Shown one piece after another: positions 24,971 to 36,881 of a DNA stretch of 64,000 bases. A model generated the notes under the pieces. It worked only from the letters and a program-made list of their open reading frames with translations. It was not told the origin of the DNA and did not search any database. Position 1 is the first letter of the stretch; the number at the start of each line of letters is the position of its first letter. Position numbers and translations under genes: made by a program. The stretch is from Pardosa pseudoannulata (Eukaryota; Arthropoda; Arachnida; Araneae; Lycosidae): assembly GCA_032207245.1 (NCBI GenBank), contig CM063502.1, forward strand, positions 112,993,199 to 113,057,198, in the 5' to 3' direction.

Positions 24971-25450
24971 TTAACACATCGTATGCGGGACACGTACTAG
25001 TACGGTTTAGTGTAACAACATGGTTTGTTTGTGGGTACAAAAATAACGGTATATACAGGAAAACGAAGCCGAATGTTCTTGTCTACATAGATTCTGGAGA
25101 AATTTAGACAAATAAAAACTAGTTTTTACATCAGTTGATGCGGAACCATAGAATGGGAAAAAATTAAAACCATATACTACTATTTCTATTTGATTTTTCC
25201 CATTTACGATACTATTATAAATTTATCCACTAAAAAATATATTTTTTGTTTACAAAAATCTTATGGTTGTTATTTATACATTTCTATTTATATATTTGTT
25301 TATATATTTCAATATAAAATACGAAAAGTTGGTTAAAATATTAAATAATTTTCGATCTATTGAGATTTAAATGAATAACTAAATTGACGCGCAAAATACC
25401 CGCTCCCGGTACAATTCCGCTGCCAAATGTACCAGCATGCAATGTGTTAA
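24971..25450 (+). mobile_element. TTAA-flanked piggyBac-like MITE, family C copy 1
   Basis: It starts TTAACACATCGTATGCGGGA and ends GCATGCAATGTG-TTAA, which are imperfect inverted repeats with TTAA at both outer edges, the target used by piggyBac transposases. Beside the left end is the palindrome GTACTAGTAC. The 480-bp interior is AT-rich, has no transposase, and is nearly the same as that of the copies at 27717 and 54971. Confidence 0.82.
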
Positions 25451-25795
25451 GGCAATTGTATAAGGCCGTCTGATATATTTTCGAGTTGTCAAGCTTCCTA
25501 TTCATTTTCGTCGCGTTTTTCAAGTAACCATGAACAAAATTCTACTTAATTACTCATATATATGAAACATAGTGTGGCTTGCTATGCTTCGAGGATGCAA
25601 CAGAGTCGAAGGGATGTAGTCGTCACCGAAAAAGAATACGATTTTTCAGGAGAAGTTTTGTAGCATCTTTATTAGGCAACGTACAGAGCAAAAATCCAAC
25701 AAAGGATGGTCGCACAGCCTTATATAACCTTGGGGACGCTACCCGTGTGAGAAAGGAATTTGTTAACTCTGCAAATTAGAAGTGCTCTTAAGTGT

Positions 25796-25849
25796 CAAAA
25801 TAGGTTGGCGAGTTAAGCTCGCCAACAGGAAGGAAACAAAAGAGTTTAA
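25796..25849. mobile_element. Possible right end of another TTAA-type element
   Basis: A near-perfect palindrome, GTTGGCGAG-TTAAG-CTCGCCAAC (25804-25826), lies about 20 bp inside a TTAA at 25846-25849. This fits the plan of the other TTAA families. The opposite end was not found, so it may be truncated. Confidence 0.35.
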
Positions 25850-26850
25850 CGCCGAAAGGCCACTAAAAAGATGATGAAATTGCGGATTTGGTGGTTTTTT
25901 AATAGAGGAGTTAGTAATTTTAGTTTAGGATTAAAGTATTAAATTTTTACATGCATATACATAAGAGAGAAAGACGAAAAGGGTTATGAATTCGCCAAAA
26001 TACTCATAAACAGAATATGTATTAGCTTCTTAAAAGCAACATAATGATACTTTATCTTAAGCTGTGATAAGCAGCGACAGTTTAAAAGTTTCATTTGAGT
26101 TTACAACAAAATGAAGCTCTTGAGTCGTTACAAATATACGTCACCCGAACAGATAATACATTAGAAACACTGTTGCGGATAATTTGGGGGATGCAAATGC
26201 ACTTTACGTACTGTACAACTTTCTGTTTTCGAAAAGTATTCCTCATATAGCTGTGATAACTTCATTTAACGACTTTAAAGAAACATAGATGTCACGGTGC
26301 TCTGCACCATTTTGCTGCAAATATAACTAAGCTTTCGGGGATATCTCTAAAACGGTGATAAAAAGCAAGTTTCTGCTGCATAAACGGAAATGGGAATATG
26401 TCGATCAATGTTCTCGGGAGAAAATTAGATTAATTACTGTCAGAGTCCGATTTTAGGATATTTTTCAGAACAAATTGATCATTAAAATACGCAGACTTGA
26501 GACTTGCCAAGTTTGCTGCGAACTTTTTTAAATATCCTATTATTTGGGTTATACTTTTAGTGGATATTTCATAAAGTTTCAAAACTCCGTCTTGAATTTG
26601 GTTTTCATTTTGTTTAAGTAAGTTTTGTAAATCGAAAAGTAATTTTCCTTTGTTAATGATCTTGTACAAGGATAACACTTTTGAAAAATAAAGTAAAAAT
26701 GGAAACTTTAATGTAGGAAAGTCTTTATGGAAAAAACATTGAAAGGAGCTTATATTTTATACACTACTAGCATGTGCAAGTAATGCAAAATGGAAAATTG
26801 AAATCTTAAAATTATGAGACTGTATGGAAAGAGGAAAAGTGAAACACACA
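25850..26850. other. Gene-free stretch with a repeat block at 25888-25955
   Basis: The first part holds the second copy of the 68-bp block seen at 8849. A minus-strand frame at 26430-26678 has no recognisable domain. Nothing else was recognised. Confidence 0.5.
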
Positions 26851-26980
<130 letters not shown>

Positions 26981-27716
26981 AACGATACAGAAATAAAGAG
27001 AACAATTTTAAGATAGATTTTGATTTGTATGACATATCCATGACGTAGACCAATTAACGTAGTACACCCACAAGGCATAATCAAATTCGGACAGTCGTGG
27101 CCAAATAATTTTTATTTTCCAGAACATAAAAATTAGCCCTTTTAACCACCAACTTGCTAAGTGCGTCGGTTCAAACCACAATCATGCACAAGTGGAAAAA
27201 AAAAAGAGCAGTGAAATTTCTCTCTTTTTTTCTAATATTATATTTTGAAAAAGTGATGATCTGGTTTTTTTACACCTACCATTATGCACGTGCGTGAGGT
27301 TCATTTAGAATTCAGCTGCGCCATTTTTTTTTAATTCAATTTTTAGACGACAATCTTATTTCACCTTATCTGTTAGCATAAAAAATCTAAGTATTACCAA
27401 ATATAATATTTTTATTTCTTAAAAGTAAATTTCCTAAGTTCATAATAAAAATTAGATTTAACTGAACGTGTTATTTATTTTATGATAATAATTTTGAAAT
27501 TGCTTATGTTGTTAGTGTAGTATAACAGTGTTGTATAAACATAATGCAGTATAAAACACTAATTTGAATTTTAAAATAACTATGATCTTCATTCGAGAAA
27601 CTTAAATACCCAGACCAAAGGCTGAGCTTGAAGCGGCTAGTTTAAAATAAAGATCTCACTTTTTTAAATCTCAAGATCAATTATATGGCCCATGGTTTTA
27701 TTCAATAATTTCAACA

Positions 27717-28300
27717 TTAACACATTGTATGCGGGACAAGTACTAGTACGTTTTCTGACGATGGATACTTGATCGCGGGTTATGTACTAGTACGTTTTCT
27801 GACGATTGATACTTGAGCGCGGGACACGTACTACTACGTTTTCTGACGATTGATACTTGAGCGCTGGTCACGTACTAGTACTGGTTAGTGTAACAACATG
27901 GTTTGTTTGTGGGTACAAAAATAACGGTATATACAAGAAAACGAAGCCGAATGTTCTTGTCTTTCATTTTTTTATAATGTAAAAATATTTATATATAACA
28001 TAATTCGAAAAAATTAAAACTATATACTATTATTTCTATTTGATTTTTCATATTTACGATACTATTATAAATTTATCCACTAAAAAATATATTTTTTGTT
28101 TACAAAAATCTTATGGTTGTTACTTATATATTTCTATTTATATATTTGTTTATATATTTCAATATAAAATACGAAAAATAGGTTAAAAAATTAATAAATT
28201 TTCGGTCTATTGAGATTTAACTGAATGACTAAATTTACGCTCAAAACGCCCGCTCCCGGTTCAATTCCTCTGAGAAATGTACCTGCACACAAAGTGTTAA
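27717..28300 (+). mobile_element. TTAA-flanked piggyBac-like MITE, family C copy 2 (expanded)
   Basis: TTAA lies at 27717-27720 and 28297-28300, with the left start TTAACACATTGTATGCGGGA and the right end CACACAAAGTG-TTAA. It is about 100 bp longer than copy 1, largely because of three 44-bp tandem units next to the left end. Confidence 0.85.
27731..27885 (+). repeat. 44-bp tandem repeat (three full units plus part of a fourth) inside family C copy 2
   Basis: Units begin GCGGG at 27731, 27775 and 27819, with a fourth, mutated start at 27863. Most contain the palindrome GTACTAGTAC followed by GTTTTCTGACGATTGATACT. Confidence 0.93.
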
Positions 28301-29536
28301 TATGAATATAAATTACTCTTTTTTGATAGAAGGAAAGAGAACAATAATTTACTGCGTTTATTTATTTGAAAAAAGCAATGTAAGATGCACACAATGTTTT
28401 TCAAAAGAAGTATTCAATCAATGCAATAAAGTAAAAATTGTTAAGCATATCTATCTATTTGTATATAAATACCCTTATAATGGCTAAAAAAAAAAGAAGA
28501 ATAATTATCTTATACGAATGGTTTCGTTAAATATCTAATTTTGTTGAACCAGTTTTTTAAGCATGTGTTTTTTAACCCCAATACCATTTTTAAAACCCTG
28601 CTGAACATAATTGAATTAGGAATGAGTCCTGTTGAAAAGCTAGCGTATAAATCACCCTTTGTATTTGGGACTCAAAAATGCTTATCTTTTTTTTGGAGAT
28701 GGTGGTGTTTTTGTTTTTTTATTTTTTTTTTTATTTTTGGCATCTGTATAGATTGTCAGCAACCGTGAAATAAAGTCGTGAAAAACTATCGAGCTAAGCC
28801 ATTGAGGGCTTACGAGAAAATATAATTATCTAAAATCTATTCCCCAGTTACTAACGTGCCAGCTAGGCAGAGTTGAGAGGATTTCGGTCTTAATTGCTTT
28901 GCCATATTATAGGATTTCTGTCTTACTTTCCCAGTGCAAAAATGCAAATGTACTAATGTCAAAACCTCTCTTGTTTTGATGGATTTAATTTTCAGGCTGC
29001 TAGAGAAATGAAATCATATTTTGCTGGAGGATTTTTAAACTTCAATTAGACCTTCTCTTTAAAGTAGCCAATTAAGGTTTTTTGAGGGGTGGGGTGGAAG
29101 GAAATTCTCGTCTTCGTTTGAAGCTATATTATGAAGTGATTATTATGCAGAAAGAACCCTTCTGGAAACTTTTTCAGTATTGCTTGCAATTTGAATTGCT
29201 AATACTGAGGAATATTCCATTTTGAACATATTTTACTGAATGTGCATCTTGTCTCAAGACGTAAAAATGTATTTTTCCCTTTATAAAATTTTACATGTTT
29301 CGCTCCTTAGCTTTGTAGATAAACACTAAACAAGCCGCTTTATTTTTTTCTTTAGACAAATGTATGTATCGATGGTGAACACTTGCATTCTCTCATTACT
29401 GATCGTTATATTCTGCATGTAAGCTAGTTTGTTTTTTATTGCGATATTTATTTGCAGTGATTGCATTTCTTATATTTAGCATTGTGTATTTTCCATCTAA
29501 AATATCTTTTATTTTAGTCAGTGATTACTGTAATAT
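28301..29536. other. Gene-free stretch between TTAA elements
   Basis: Frames at 28302-28487 and 28541-28768 lack any recognisable domain. No repeat or mobile element was recognised. Confidence 0.5.
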
Positions 29537-30253
29537 TTAACTCCTTAACGTGCACGCTCGAATTAACTCGGGCGAGCTAAACTGGCCAAACTGTGCACAC
29601 TTGAGATAATTCGAGCGGCGTTGTACTTTATGTTGCTATAATTTTTCACACTCGAATGCAGTCGAGAATTGAAAATAGCAATGTGAAAGAAAAAAAAAAA
29701 CAATCGTTTTATTGATATTTATCATTTACATGAGAATGTAAGCTAAAACACTTACTTATTCAAGTATAAAATATGTATTTTTTTCTACTTATCTCTTCCT
29801 TGTGAGCCGCTTTCCGACAGCGTATTCATAGTCAGATTCTGATTTACTTATTTTTCAATATATATTTTACTAAAATATAATGTAAAATAAAATATAATTG
29901 TTAAATATTTTATTACAAAGCTCTGGCTGTAAAGATATCCTTGACTCAAGGCATCACTTTATATACTTTATTTTTAAGATATGAAACATAAGGGTTTCAT
30001 ATTTGATACCTACGAATCAAGGGAGGACACATCATACTGCCAATTGGTAGATTGCCTACCAATTGAACAATATACTCTTTCGACAATAATAATAATATTC
30101 TAAAAATTAGAAATCATACAAATTGTATAAATATCCAATATACTCAAATTTTGATTATTTTTTTTATTTTTGTAATTTTCTTGGCAAGACAACGTTCTAA
30201 ATTGTGTTTTTTACATTTAAAAAAAAAATTGATTTTTTTTTTGGTCGGCCTTT

Positions 30254-30287
<34 letters not shown>

Positions 30288-30325
30288 AAAAAAAAAAAAA
30301 ATTTAACTGCGCACTAAGGGTTTAA
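29537..30325 (+). mobile_element. TTAA-flanked piggyBac-like element, family G
   Basis: Left end TTAACTCCTTAACGTGCACG; right end, read inward, TTAAACCCTTAGTGCGCAGT. These are imperfect inverted repeats with TTAA at both edges. Near the left end are paired CTCGA/TCGAG motifs, including CTCGAATGCAGTCGAG. On the minus strand around 29790-29860 a short frame encodes K-S-E-S-D-Y-E-Y-A-V-G-K-R, an acidic segment that may come from a transposase N-terminus. The right side has long A-runs (about 30253-30300) and a hairpin (30041-30050 with 30056-30065). Confidence 0.6.
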
Positions 30326-30559
30326 AACTTTAAGTTGTAAAACGAATCATGTATTAAAATTAGCAACTCAAGAATTATTGAATACAATGGATAACAAAAT
30401 TATGTTCTTTAGTTTCCTGTATGTTATGTTGAAGACGAAAAAAAAAGTAACAGTTAAATATATATTTGGCAACTCCGCGTTCAAAGTCTTGCGAATTCAC
30501 ATTCATTTGAATCAGTTGGGTGAAAACTTTTGTTGTAGTAGCCGTGTTGAAATTAATGT

Positions 30560-30800
30560 CTCGATACCAAATCATTGAGGAACGCCATCTGGCCGTGAAA
30601 GGGAAGTCTTTCCAGATTCTTGTACATGAAATCTTTAGTTCTCAAAATTTGTATGCAAGTTGGATCACAGATCATTACAAATCATCTTTTCCACTCATTC
30701 CGTTGTAAGTTCATTAACCCCAAACTCTTAACCCTGATCTGGCACCTTCAAATTTTCATCGTTTATGAATTCGAAAAGGATTGTGAATCACAATGAGGTT
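30560..30800 (+). pseudogene. Mariner-type transposase fragment (C-terminal)
   Basis: One frame around 30735-30765 reads N-P-D-L-A-P-S-N-F-H-R-L, the (S)-P-D-L-A-P-S-D-x-H motif that carries the third catalytic aspartate of mariner enzymes, here N instead of D. The following bases encode I-V-N-H-N-E-V-Q-S-A-L-K in another frame, which resembles the next part of the family. Frames shift and stops follow; the N-terminal half was not recognised. The copy is dead. Confidence 0.5.
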
Positions 30801-31250
30801 CAGAGTGCCTTAAAACAATGAGCAAAATAGGGAGACCTTTATATTAAGATCACTGTTTAATACTAGTCCATGCATAAATGTATTTAGACTATTCATTCAA
30901 AGGAAAACCTAAATGAAATTTCTCTAACAAGCAAGGATTGTGAATCACGATGAGGTTCAGAGTGTCATAAAACAATGAGCCAAATAGGAACACCTTTATA
31001 TTAAAATCACTTTCTAATACAAGTCCATGCATAAATGAATTTAGATTAGTCATTCAAAGGAACACCTAAATGAGATTTCTCTAACAAGCAAGGATTGTGA
31101 ATCACGATGAGGTTCAGAGTGTCATAAAACAATGAGCCAAATAGGAACACCTTTATATTAAAATCACTTTCTAATACAAGTCCATGCATAAATGAATTTA
31201 GATTAGTCATTCAAAGGAACACCTAAATGAGATTTCTCTAAGAAACAAGG
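30781..31250 (+). repeat. 157-bp tandem repeat, three units
   Basis: Units start TTGTGAATCACRATGAGGTT at 30781, 30938 and 31095. Units 2 and 3 are almost identical; unit 1 differs at many positions. The first unit is continuous with the mariner fragment, so the array seems to have grown out of that element's 3' end. Confidence 0.93.
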
Positions 31251-31299
31251 ATTTTTTCCACTAAAAGTTTAATAATTTTTTATGCATTAATGCTTTTAT

Positions 31300-32760
31300 C
31301 AAAATTTAAACGCGTGCATGTCTCTTTAGAAGCTGTACGCGTATTTTCATTTAAAATATTCTATTATAGCCATGCACAAACTTGAATTCAGTGTAAGAAG
31401 GGGTAGAGATGTAATATCTGACTTAATGAGTTATTAATTAAAAAAATAGTCTTGTGCCAGGTAATCCGGATGAATAGAAAGTCTTTAATAGGGACAGAGA
31501 ACTAAACGCAATAATGGAATATGTGATACACCCATCCAGAGAGTAAAAATTTATTACTCAACTTCAAAACGTCAAAAATATGAGATAACATTAAATCTAA
31601 CTTTGGAGAACTTCCAAATGACCACTGAGTGAGAAGATATTTCTTAGATGTCTTTCGTTTCATAAACTACCATGAACACATTGTCACATTTGTTTTTGGC
31701 AATTTGGATGTACTGTTTCATTTAAAGATTGATGAATAGCACACCACAACAAATTAAAAGTGTAACACTATCTTATTATGGAAATGATTGCTTTGTTTAA
31801 AGTATAAACGCGTGCATAATTTTTTATAGTCTGTGTAAGTAGTTTTAAATAAATTATTCAACTATAAAAATGAACAAACTATGAATTCAGTAAAGGAAAG
31901 GTAAGGTATAATATTGACTTACGGAGTTATGCATTAAAAAAATCCTTTGCTAGGTATTCCGGCAAAGGACACTTTAATGGTCACAGTGAAATAAACGCGA
32001 TAGTGGAATACGAAATACACCCTTTCAGAGAGTAAAAATTTATTACTCAATTTAAAAACGCCAAAAATATGATATAACATTAAATATAACTTTGCAGCAT
32101 TTCCTAGTGACCATTGAGGGAGAAGATATTTCTTAGATATTTTTCGTGTCATAAACTACCATAAACACATTTTCACATTTACTTTAGGCACTTTAGAACT
32201 ACTATTTCGATAAAGATTGATGAAGGGCTCACCACAACTAATAAAAGTGTATCTTTCCAATAAAAGTGTAACACTAACTTATTATGAAAGTTTGAACACT
32301 ATCTTATTATACTTTTGTTAAAGTTTAAAAGCGTGCATATTATTTTATAAGCTGAATGTGTTGTTTTAAATAAATTGTACTATTATAATAATACACGAAC
32401 CATGAATTCGGGAAGGGGAGGTGAGTTATACTATTCAACTAAATGAGTCAAGCATTTCAAAAAGTACTCCTCTGACAAGTAATTCTGCTGGGTGGAGAAT
32501 CTTCAATGGTCTCAGAAAAGTAAACACAATAGTTGAATGCGTGTTGCACCCTTCTAGTGACTAAAAATTTATTACTCAACTTCAAAACTTCAAAATATGA
32601 GTTAACCTTAAATCTAACTTAGGTATCTTCCAAATGACCACCAAGTGAAAAAATAAACTTGCATCTCTTTCGTTTCATAAACTACTATTAACATTTTGTC
32701 ACATTTGTTTTAGCATTTTGGAAATGCTGTTTCTTTTAAAGATGAATGGCGTGATATAAC
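31300..32760 (+). repeat. ~500-bp tandem repeat, three diverged units
   Basis: The anchor (C/A)GCGTGCAT occurs at 31311, 31809 and 32330, and each unit then shows GAATTC about 75 to 80 bp later, a GAGAGTAAAAATTTATTACT-like block, AACATTAAAT and TTTCRTRTCATAAACTACYA. Spacing is 498 and 521 bp. The extra length in unit 2 comes partly from a small duplication of AATAAAAGTGTA. No coding capacity was recognised. Confidence 0.9.
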
Positions 32761-32774
32761 TAGAACAGGGAGAT

Positions 32775-33672
32775 TTGAAGAGATTAAGAGTTCAATCTGG
32801 ACGAGGCCATAAACGTGTCACACCTGTACTTCCGTCAAAGCAGCTGTTGACTCATAGACACAAACATCAGAGTTTGGGGGCAGTAGCGCGCGTGCAGTTT
32901 CTCGACAGACAGGCTATTCTTACAGCACCGTCTGAAAAGTACACAGAAACACAATGCACTACTTCCCATACAAAATCCGCCATATCTTGGAGCTGCTTGA
33001 TAGGGACAAGCCACATCTCTCATTCACAGTCAATTTTTTTCAACAGAATGACTATTGATTTGTTATGGCCTTGGAATATTCTGTGCAGCGACAAGGATCA
33101 TTTCTACCTCAATGGGACAGTTAACACACAGAATTGCCGTATTTAGGCGATGGAAAATCCGCGGATCCACTCTTAAATTCTCCAACAGTCTCCAAAGGTC
33201 ACTAGTGTGGATTCACGGCAACATTCATCTTTGCGTCATTATTCTTTGAGAAAATCGGTGATCGTGGGCCTGTCACATCTTCCGTTACCGGCCGTCAGTA
33301 CCATGATATGCTACAGATATTTGTTATGCCGCAACTACAATTAAAGGCGGGTCCTTACATTGACCATTTCCCCACATATCCATGGGTCCGTGTAGGCGCT
33401 ATTGCTTCAACACTTCACAGAGGAACGTGTTATTAGTCGCTCCTTTCCTAATCTATGGCCACCCCGGTCGCCGGATGTAACTCCGTACGATTTCTGATTA
33501 TGTGGCTATTTAAAAAGTCTGATGTATCGTGGAGGTGTTGCGACACTGAATGGCTTAAAGAACTCTACAACGCTTCATGTGTGAAGCCTCACAACTGATC
33601 AGTTACGATCTGCTGTTGAACACACTATCCATCGACTTGAAATTTTGCACTTGAATGAGAGGTGGTCACGTG
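32775..33672 (+). pseudogene. Mariner-like (DDxD) transposase pseudogene
   Basis: Shifting frames show, in order: L-P-Y-K-I-R-H-I-L-E-L-L at about 32970; C-S-D-K-D-H-F-Y-L-N-G with V-N-T-Q-N-C-R-I at about 33085-33145 (first catalytic Asp region); K-I-G-D-R-G-P-V-T-S-S-V-T-G at 33250; and R-S-P-D-V-T-P-Y-D-F at about 33468-33500, where the last Asp is the third catalytic residue, so the signature is DDD rather than DDE. The C-terminus L-R-S-A-V-E-H-T-like region follows near 33605. There are several frameshifts and stops. From memory, this transposase type is common in spider genomes, which supports an arachnid host. No terminal repeats were identified. Confidence 0.8.
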
Positions 33673-34163
33673 GAGCACCATTCCCGACTTCTTCCTGGAT
33701 ACGATTAACATCTGCTTCTCTTGTGCAATCTCGTCTTAATCTGTTCTTGTTTCTGCAAACTGAACTGTTTTTGTTTCTCCCTTATCTTTAATTATTGTGA
33801 TTCGATGACAAGGTGATCAAAAACTAGTCAATAAATGTTAATATTGTTTCTGTATTCCGTTTTGGTCTTTTATTGGGTTAAATTTCCTGTTTTACCCGAA
33901 AATGTGCCCTTTAGTGGACATTTTGGAACTAATTTTTTTTTTCGAAATTCCACGAGGGCATCTCGTGTCGTCGTAGATTTTTTTTTAATTCATAAGAGAA
34001 CTTTATTGAGATCTTACAAAAACTTTCAGTAGGCTAAACTATTTTGATTTTCGTGAAATTAATATGTTCATTAATAGAAGTAATATTTATATTTAGTCAT
34101 GCAGAACTTTACTGCAATTAGATCTTCTATTCGTGGGTACCCTTCTTTTTACAGACTTGTAAT

Positions 34164-34336
34164 ATGGTTTGGTTCGGAATGCTACGGTCTGCTTTTTTGC
34201 AAGGACTAATGAGACTGGGACCTACTGCTTAAAGCCGATTCCAAACGGCTGTGGACATCCATGCCACAGTGAGATTTGAACCCACGAACTCCGGAACCGA
34301 AGATCAGCGCCCTAACATTCTTTCCTCGTTCGGCTT
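34164..34336 (-). mobile_element. tRNA-derived SINE copy 7 (full, -)
   Basis: Reversed order: ATGGTTTGGTTCGGAATGCT tail, TACGGTCTGCTTTTTTGCAA, GAGACTGGGACCTACTGCTT, AAGCCGATTCCAAACGGCTG, GACATCCATGCCACAGTGAG, TTTGAACCCACGAACTCCGG and the GTTCGGCTTACC head. Confidence 0.9.
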
Positions 34337-34349
34337 ACCGACTTGTGCA

Positions 34350-34970
34350 TTTTTTTAGAGTTTGATGTTGGAATGCCATCCTCTGACGAGAATTTCAATC
34401 AGTTACAGCTTGGCGGTGATCACTTCCTGGGTCTCCCATTTGGTGAGATTCCAGATGTTCTGTATCGGGTTCAAACCAGACGAATTACCAGGACAGCGCT
34501 AAATATTTATGTTTTTATTTGTGACTAGAAATAAAGTTACACTCTTGGCTTTATGGCAGGGTGCTTAATTGTTCATAAAGATGTACTTTTCACCATCAAA
34601 AGTAATATATACTTTCGCTGGAGAAATATACTTATTAAATTTACAATAATAATGAGAAATCATTATTTTAAATTGTTATACTTTCTCCACTCTAGTCTTC
34701 AAGAGTCATATTTCGGTGTTGTCGGTCCCATTTCAGCTGCTAATTTTTTATAGTTCCAGTGAGACTTGGTTTTTTGATATTTCGACAGCTTATCAGCCTA
34801 TCCTCAGACAACCTCCTTCGAACTGTCCGTTTGGAAACTTCGTTTCCATCGTCATTTACCATCATACTCAGAATACGGCTCACTTTTTAGAAAGATATTT
34901 CTGATTCTATGATCTGTAAGGGGAATGGTGGACTACCTACACACCTTCCTACACGACCCATTTCCAAGGA
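34350..34970 (-). pseudogene. Degenerate Tc1-like transposase, family C-type, minus strand
   Basis: Read on the minus strand: T-D-H-R-I-R-N-I-F near 34905; V-S-K-R-T-V-R-R-R-L-S-E-D-R-L near 34840 (second HTH); R-Q-H-R-N-M-T-L-E-D near 34720; then a gap of non-matching sequence; then C-P-G-N-S-S-G-L-N-P-I-Q-N-I-W-N-L near 34470 and L-I-E-I-L-V-R-G-W-H-S near 34380. The expected S-P-D-L-N-P-I-E-N motif has Glu replaced by Gln, so the third catalytic residue is lost. Stops and frameshifts are present. It is a third Tc1 lineage, distinct from families A and B here. Confidence 0.72.
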
Positions 34971-36593
34971 CATTTTTTATAATTTTTATTTCTAAAATAC
35001 AGGTATAAAATAACTTGCTACAGTTGCTGTCTATCCCGGAATGCCTGGAGAAAACAAATAATGTTTTTAAGTCTGTACACCTTCTTGGGGTAAGTTTACA
35101 GCTTTGCCTGTACTAAAATAAAAGAATATCGAGAGTATCTAGATAAACTGAAAGCAAAGCTTTAATTACTTCATAAAATGTGAGAAAATCACATCAAAAG
35201 TAAATATTATATTTTGATTACGTCTGACGTAAAAATTTTTGCGATAAACGATTCTAAAGTCCTTTACACGACCTTAATACAACAGCAGTTTAAAACAAAT
35301 AACAACCAAAACAGAAGTAATCCCACTTATTTGATATAGTTTTCAATACAAGTGCATATGCAATGCAATGCGATACATATGCACTGCTATGCTATGCTAC
35401 TATGCTTGTAGTGCAATGCAATGCAATGTAAGTGCTGTCTTCTATCAAAATAATAAGGAATAGCAATACTAAAGAAGTAAAATTTAAAAATCAATCTGTT
35501 TTCTAAAAAAAGAAAAAAAAAACAGGAAGCATTTAAAAGCGAAAATAAGAAAAAAAAAACAAACCCAGAGAAGCGTACCTAATAATTTGGCTAATCATTG
35601 TATAATTGGTAAAAAAAAAATTAAAAAGATTGAAATTTAGAAACAATCTTAGTAAACAAAAAAAGGCTTAAATCTAACGAATAGTTTCTTAAAATTTCAT
35701 AAGGGTTGTTTTTTTTATATAGTTTATAAACTACAATACCATGAAAAAGTGTATTAACTTGTACAAATTCGTTCTTAATACTTCAAGTTTGGAATAATAT
35801 GTAAAATTTTGACCAATTGTGAGATAATATTAATTGAAACAGTGTAAGAAAAAATCCTAATAATTGTCGCCAATTGAATCGTTTTTAAAGCATTCCACAT
35901 GCATAGTAACTTCATCGTTTTCCAATATTCAATATTTCGCTCTTTTGTAACAAATTTTACTTTTTAGTAGTTTTTATGTTTCATTAAAAAAAAATTCTTT
36001 TATTTCTGGATTAATCTATTATGCTTCTGAGTAAATATTTAATCTTGAAAAGCTACGGATTTATCTGATAATAATTAAACTTTTTTATCTTTTATTTCCA
36101 ATTTTCTCTAAATATTTTTTGCCTAAACAAATGTTTGTGTCGCAGGTGTTGCTTTTTGATTTTCATTTGCTTTTCACATTTTTAAAGATTTCCTTTGTCT
36201 TACTTTTGAAGATTTTCTATTTTATTTTCATTCTGATTTGAGCGCGAACTTATGAAACTTTCATGAGAAAAAGAAAAATCTAAAGAAAAGAAAGAAAAAC
36301 TCTACTTCCCTCTTTCGCATTTCCATACTTTTTTCTAAGTAATTAAATGAAACTTTTATTCAATATATTTTTCATACTTGTAACTAATAAAAACTTTTTA
36401 TTCAGTTTTAAATATCTGTTACAACTTTCATTTTGTTTAACAAAAATTCTTTTTCTGCCGGCTCGCCTCAATTGTTTTTAGCATGCAAGGAGTGATCGAT
36501 AAAATCTTCACAGGGTCAGTAGTATAAATATATTAACTTTCTTTGTTACTTTCTAAAGCAACCGACGTTCTCAGAGCAAACTTGTGTTTTGCA

Positions 36594-36595
<2 letters not shown>
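34971..36595. other. Gene-free stretch
   Basis: AT-rich with several A/T homopolymers. The only notable structure is a cluster of pentanucleotide-like repeats at 35353-35433. No coding region or mobile element was recognised. Confidence 0.55.
35353..35433. repeat. Cryptic ATGCA / GCTAT short-repeat cluster
   Basis: TGCAATGCAATGC, CATATGCACTGC, GCTATGCTATGCTAC and GTGCAATGCAATGCAATG-like units follow one another, mixing direct and inverted copies. Confidence 0.7.

Positions 36596-36643
<48 letters not shown>
36593..36643. repeat. (AT)n microsatellite, left of a pair
   Basis: About 48 bp of AT, preceded by TTGCATGC. Confidence 0.95.
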
Positions 36644-36644
<1 letters not shown>

Positions 36645-36809
36645 CATGTCGTGATCCAGAGTTAAGGTGAATGGAAAACAGTCTTCTTGATAATAATAAT
36701 TTTATTAAATCATCGTTTCTTCTAAAAGCAAAACCTGCGCCATTTTCATTGTTCGTGGCAGAGACATGCGTAGAGTGTTCACAGTTCCATGTCCACACGT
36801 TGATTGAAA

Positions 36810-36811
<2 letters not shown>

Positions 36812-36881
<70 letters not shown>
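36812..36881. repeat. (AT)n microsatellite, right of a pair
   Basis: About 67 bp of AT, followed by GCATGTAAG. With the tract at 36593 it brackets about 170 bp of non-repetitive sequence. Confidence 0.95.

Noticed and set aside
25579..25779. Frame and TATATAACC motif suggesting an LTR promoter
   Set aside because: No TG...CA ends, no second copy and no polymerase region nearby.
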